Shown: piece by piece, positions 61,575-64,000 of the stretch
Numbering within the stretch: the stretch's first letter is position 1
How the letters are laid out: each line of letters begins with the position of its first letter
Assembly: GCA_045561055.1 (NCBI GenBank)
Contig: JBJKYL010000017.1
Coordinates: 1-64,000 of the forward strand
Source of the DNA: SMWC01 sp045561055
GTDB lineage: Bacteria; Pseudomonadota; Gammaproteobacteria; Steroidobacterales; Rariloculaceae
Direction of reading: 5' to 3'
Length of the DNA: 64,000 nucleotides
Notes under the pieces: generated by a model
Told to the model about the DNA's origin: nothing
What the model saw: only the letters and a program-made list of their open reading frames with translations
The model's database searches: none
Program-made: the position numbers and the translations under genes

Positions 61575-62672
61575 TTGACTGTAGTTAGCAGATATATATT
61601 TCGTGAAACCTTTGGCGCCTGGCTCATGGTGACGGGGGTTTTGTTTGTCATTTTGATGAGTAACCAGTTCGCCGAGATTCTTGATGATGCGGCGGTTGGT
61701 CGGTTACCTAGAGATGCTGTTTTCTCGATTCTAGGGTTGACTTCACTTCGCTATCTAACGGCACTGATACCGATCGGCCTCTTTCTTGGAGTAATACTAG
61801 CGCTCGCAAGACTTAATCGTGATTCAGAGATGGCTGCCCTTGCGGCATGCGGAATTGGACCTGAGAGACTGCTCCGGCCTATCGGTGTCTTAACGCTGTT
61901 GCTATCGGTGTTTGTTGCCTGGCTTTCCTTGGCTCAGACTCCCGACGCGGCGCGCGCTATCGAACGGATAAAGCAGGTGGCAGAGGAAGAGCTTGAATTA
62001 GGCATTTTAGAATCGGGCAAATTTACTACGCCTGATAGGGGCAACACTATTATTTACGCGAAAGAGGTACTAGGCGAAATCATCTATGACGTATTTATTG
62101 AACATCAGACCGATGAAGAAATTGTCGTGATTCTAGCGGACAGGGGAGAGCGCGTTTACGACACTAGCACTGGTAACCTGATATTTGTGCTTTACGATGG
62201 GCAGCGTTATGAAGGGGTTCCAGGCACGCGAGAATTTCGCATCGTTGATTTTGCAGAGCACGGTATACCAATTCGTTTGAATGAAAACGAAGAAGCTGAG
62301 GTGCTAGTGGAAACGAAACCGACAATTGACCTTCTGGCTTCGACCTCGGCGATAGACCATGCGGAATTGCAGTGGAGAATTTCGGCTCCGATTCAGTTAT
62401 TTGTGCTTATGTTGCTCGCTGTGCCGCTCAGTCGAACAAGACCTCGAGAGGGGCGTTATGCGCGCCTTGGTACAGGGGTCCTAATTTATATCACCTATGC
62501 CAATTTACTCTCGATCGCTCGCGTTTGGGTGGAACGGGAAAATATACCTTTGTGGGTTGGGTTATGGTGGGTACACGCCGGGGTAGGACTGCTTGGGATA
62601 GTTTTGCTTACTCGCGAATCTGGGTGGTTTGCTTCAAGCAAACAGATTGAAAGAGTAGGACAGGCCAAATGA
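61575..62672 (+). CDS. lptF: LPS export ABC transporter permease LptF
   Basis: Inner-membrane subunit of the LptB2FG complex that drives lipopolysaccharide out to the surface. YIFRETFGAWLMVTGVLFVI is the first helix; SEMAALAACGIGPERLLRPI is the conserved cytoplasmic coupling region; a periplasmic beta-jellyroll domain spans about residues 130-265; three more helices follow. 365 residues. Start appears to be TTG 61575; no Shine-Dalgarno is evident. Its stop overlaps lptG by four bases. Confidence 0.94.
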   Translation: MTVVSRYIFRETFGAWLMVTGVLFVILMSNQFAEILDDAAVGRLPRDAVFSILGLTSLRYLTALIPIGLFLGVILALARLNRDSEMAALAACGIGPERLLRPIGVLTLLLSVFVAWLSLAQTPDAARAIERIKQVAEEELELGILESGKFTTPDRGNTIIYAKEVLGEIIYDVFIEHQTDEEIVVILADRGERVYDTSTGNLIFVLYDGQRYEGVPGTREFRIVDFAEHGIPIRLNENEEAEVLVETKPTIDLLASTSAIDHAELQWRISAPIQLFVLMLLAVPLSRTRPREGRYARLGTGVLIYITYANLLSIARVWVERENIPLWVGLWWVHAGVGLLGIVLLTRESGWFASSKQIERVGQAK

Positions 62673-63736
62673 ATATCTTAGATCGCTACATCGTGATGAC
62701 AATACTTAAGAGCGTATTGACCGTTATTTTAGTGGTGTTAGGAGTGGTCACTGTAATAGAGTTCGTTGGGCAACTCGATGATGTCGGTACAGCGCAGTAC
62801 GGTTTTCAGCACGCGCTTGCTTATGTTGCTCTACGCATTCCACGAACAATTTTCCAGATTTTGCCGGCCGCGGCTTTACTCGGTGCTTTGCTTAGCTTAG
62901 GTAATCTTGCGGCTCATAGTGAGTTAGTTGTGATGCGAGCAAGTGGTGTCTCACGCTTGAGAATGGCAGGCTCTGTCGGCATAGCCGGTGCGGTTTTGCT
63001 TGTGCTGATGGCTCTCCTAGGAGAGTCGCTGGCGCCTTCGTTAGGTGCCTACGCCCGGCAGGTTCGTTCTCAAGCTTTGATTGAGAATGTGGATGTTGCT
63101 AATGCTCGGTCTGCGTGGATGAAGGATGGCGACCGGATTCTTAACTTCCGGAGAGCGGATGATGGCATTAATTTCGGTAGCGTTCATTTGTTTGAATTGG
63201 ACTCCAGAGGGGCGCTTCACCAAGTCGCGAGCGCTGATTCAGCAGAAATAGATCGAGAGCAGCGCTGGGTTCTTGCCAACTATGCGGCTTCGCAATTCTC
63301 TGATGATGGTGTTACTTCAAGTACTGAGTCACGTTCAGTTCAGAACTATAACTTAAGTTTGGAGTTACTAGGCTTCTCTGAAGTGCGTGAGGATCTTCTG
63401 GATACGCAAGGACTGATGCGGTATATCCAATACCTTGAACAGAACGATCTCGATGCCGACCGCTATATCACTGCTTATTGGGCGAGAATATCCAGCGGTG
63501 TGTCGGTTTTGTTAATGACCTTGCTGGCTTTACCGTTTGTTTCAGGTGAGCTGCGAACCTCAGGTAGCGGTGCTCGTCTCGTACTGGGATTGCTAATCGG
63601 ATTGGTTTATTACGTCGTCGCACAGACATTTGAGAGTAGCGGTGAAGTATTCGATATCGATCCAATCGTCGTTGCCTGGCTGCCGAGCAGTATATTGTTT
63701 GGCATTACGGCTGTAGCGCTATTACGCATTCGCTAG
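62669..63736 (+). CDS. lptG: LPS export ABC transporter permease LptG
   Basis: Partner of LptF. LDRYIVMTILKSVLTVILVV (first helix), FQILPAAALLGALLSLGNLA, SELVVMRASGVSRLRMAGSV (coupling helix), periplasmic domain of about residues 130-265, then SGVSVLLMTLLALPFVSGEL and final helices. 355 residues, complete. Starts ATGA-overlapped with lptF (62669-62672). Confidence 0.95.
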   Translation: MNILDRYIVMTILKSVLTVILVVLGVVTVIEFVGQLDDVGTAQYGFQHALAYVALRIPRTIFQILPAAALLGALLSLGNLAAHSELVVMRASGVSRLRMAGSVGIAGAVLLVLMALLGESLAPSLGAYARQVRSQALIENVDVANARSAWMKDGDRILNFRRADDGINFGSVHLFELDSRGALHQVASADSAEIDREQRWVLANYAASQFSDDGVTSSTESRSVQNYNLSLELLGFSEVREDLLDTQGLMRYIQYLEQNDLDADRYITAYWARISSGVSVLLMTLLALPFVSGELRTSGSGARLVLGLLIGLVYYVVAQTFESSGEVFDIDPIVVAWLPSSILFGITAVALLRIR

Positions 63737-63755
63737 CTGGAAAAACGAGGATGTA

Positions 63756-63958
63756 GTGACGATCGAGGATTTGGAAATATGGGTCCCAATCGGAAGTTCA
63801 GCTGCGATGTTGTTTGATTTGCGGTATTTTGGTATTGCATCGGTAGGATGATGATCGACGATAGTTCCGCTAAGAAATTTCTGCGCGGAGTAAACCTGCC
63901 GTTTGATCTTTGTGTTTTATTCCTAGAAGCTTCTTTGGGGTGCTATTCGTCATTATAG
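63756..63958 (+). other. Two overlapping short frames after lptG, of doubtful coding status
   Basis: GTG 63756 follows GAGG and reads 31 codons (MTIEDLEIWVPIGSSAAMLF...) to TGA 63849-63851. ATG 63848 overlaps that stop and reads 36 codons to TAG 63956-63958 (MMIDDSSAKKFLRGVNLPFD...). The overlap and ribosome binding site are gene-like, but the frames are short and I recognise neither. The rest, to the window end, shows nothing. Confidence 0.25.
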
Positions 63959-64000
63959 GGATCGGCGTTGTGATACGAGTAGACCTAAAATTGACTATTG

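Noticed and set aside
1..64000. CRISPR array, insertion sequence, prophage, tRNA or rRNA
   Set aside because: No regularly spaced repeats, transposase or integrase motifs, or cloverleaf-type T-loop sequences were found on reading the intergenic regions.

Overview
The window looks like a chromosome segment of a gammaproteobacterium, probably an uncultured marine or host-associated one. The evidence is gene order: metG-rnfABCDGE-nth, lptG/lptF divergent from pepA-holC-valS, metG divergent from apbC(mrp)-dcd, purM divergent from a DUF2066 gene followed by a CDP-alcohol phosphatidyltransferase and hda, and pssA-udg-rimI-prfC. This is inference; there is no rRNA, tRNA or marker tree in the window. 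No CRISPR array, insertion sequence, prophage or tRNA was seen.

Region 1 (1-28.5 kb) is an accessory, exported-protein-rich zone. It holds a cupin fragment, an AT-rich MTA phosphorylase gene, and a PrdB/GrdB-like reductase gene whose reading frame is interrupted by TGA exactly at the redox-active position. It also holds secreted DUF6152 proteins with an NHL-repeat protein and a large secreted metallo-beta-lactamase-fold hydrolase, an esterase lipoprotein, a cyclophilin, a secreted lectin-like protein, djlA, a secreted SNase-type nuclease, a dihaem cytochrome c, a beta-propeller lipoprotein, ppk1, a LigAB-type extradiol dioxygenase, ferredoxin FdxA, an M19 dipeptidase, an L-2-hydroxyglutarate oxidase-like flavoprotein and an EamA permease. 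The zone contains five decayed or apparently decayed genes: a DUF6152 gene with TGA, a region at 7.6 kb with TAG plus a 7-bp duplication, an MBL gene with two TGAs, an aldo/keto reductase with a frameshift, and a coiled-coil exported protein with TAA.

The most interesting observation is at 1170-1967 (minus strand). If TGA at 1425-1427 is read as selenocysteine, the two halves join into one 265-residue protein with a U-P-V-C motif followed by HQT, as expected for the PrdB/GrdB-like selenoprotein family. Directly after the TGA the mRNA can form a perfect 7-bp hairpin with a 5-nt CGUGA loop. It sits 10 nt after the UGA (loop 17 nt after it), which is the geometry expected of a bacterial SECIS element. 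The other interrupted genes lack this match.

Region 2 (28.6-64 kb) is compact and conserved. It encodes a DAACS symporter, proC, nadC, a PuuD-like membrane protein, monothiol glutaredoxin, RNase T, an M17 aminopeptidase, endonuclease III, the complete Rnf/Rsx electron-transport complex, metG, apbC, dcd, a DUF3108 protein, purM, a DUF2066 protein, phosphatidyltransferases, hda, wrbA-arsC, acylphosphatase, proS, pssA, family-4 UDG, rimI, prfC, valS, holC, pepA and the LPS exporter genes lptF/lptG. Many genes overlap by 4-14 nt, indicating tight operons. TGA is an ordinary stop codon here (for example proC, the EamA gene, apbC, udg), so the in-frame TGAs do not reflect a changed genetic code.
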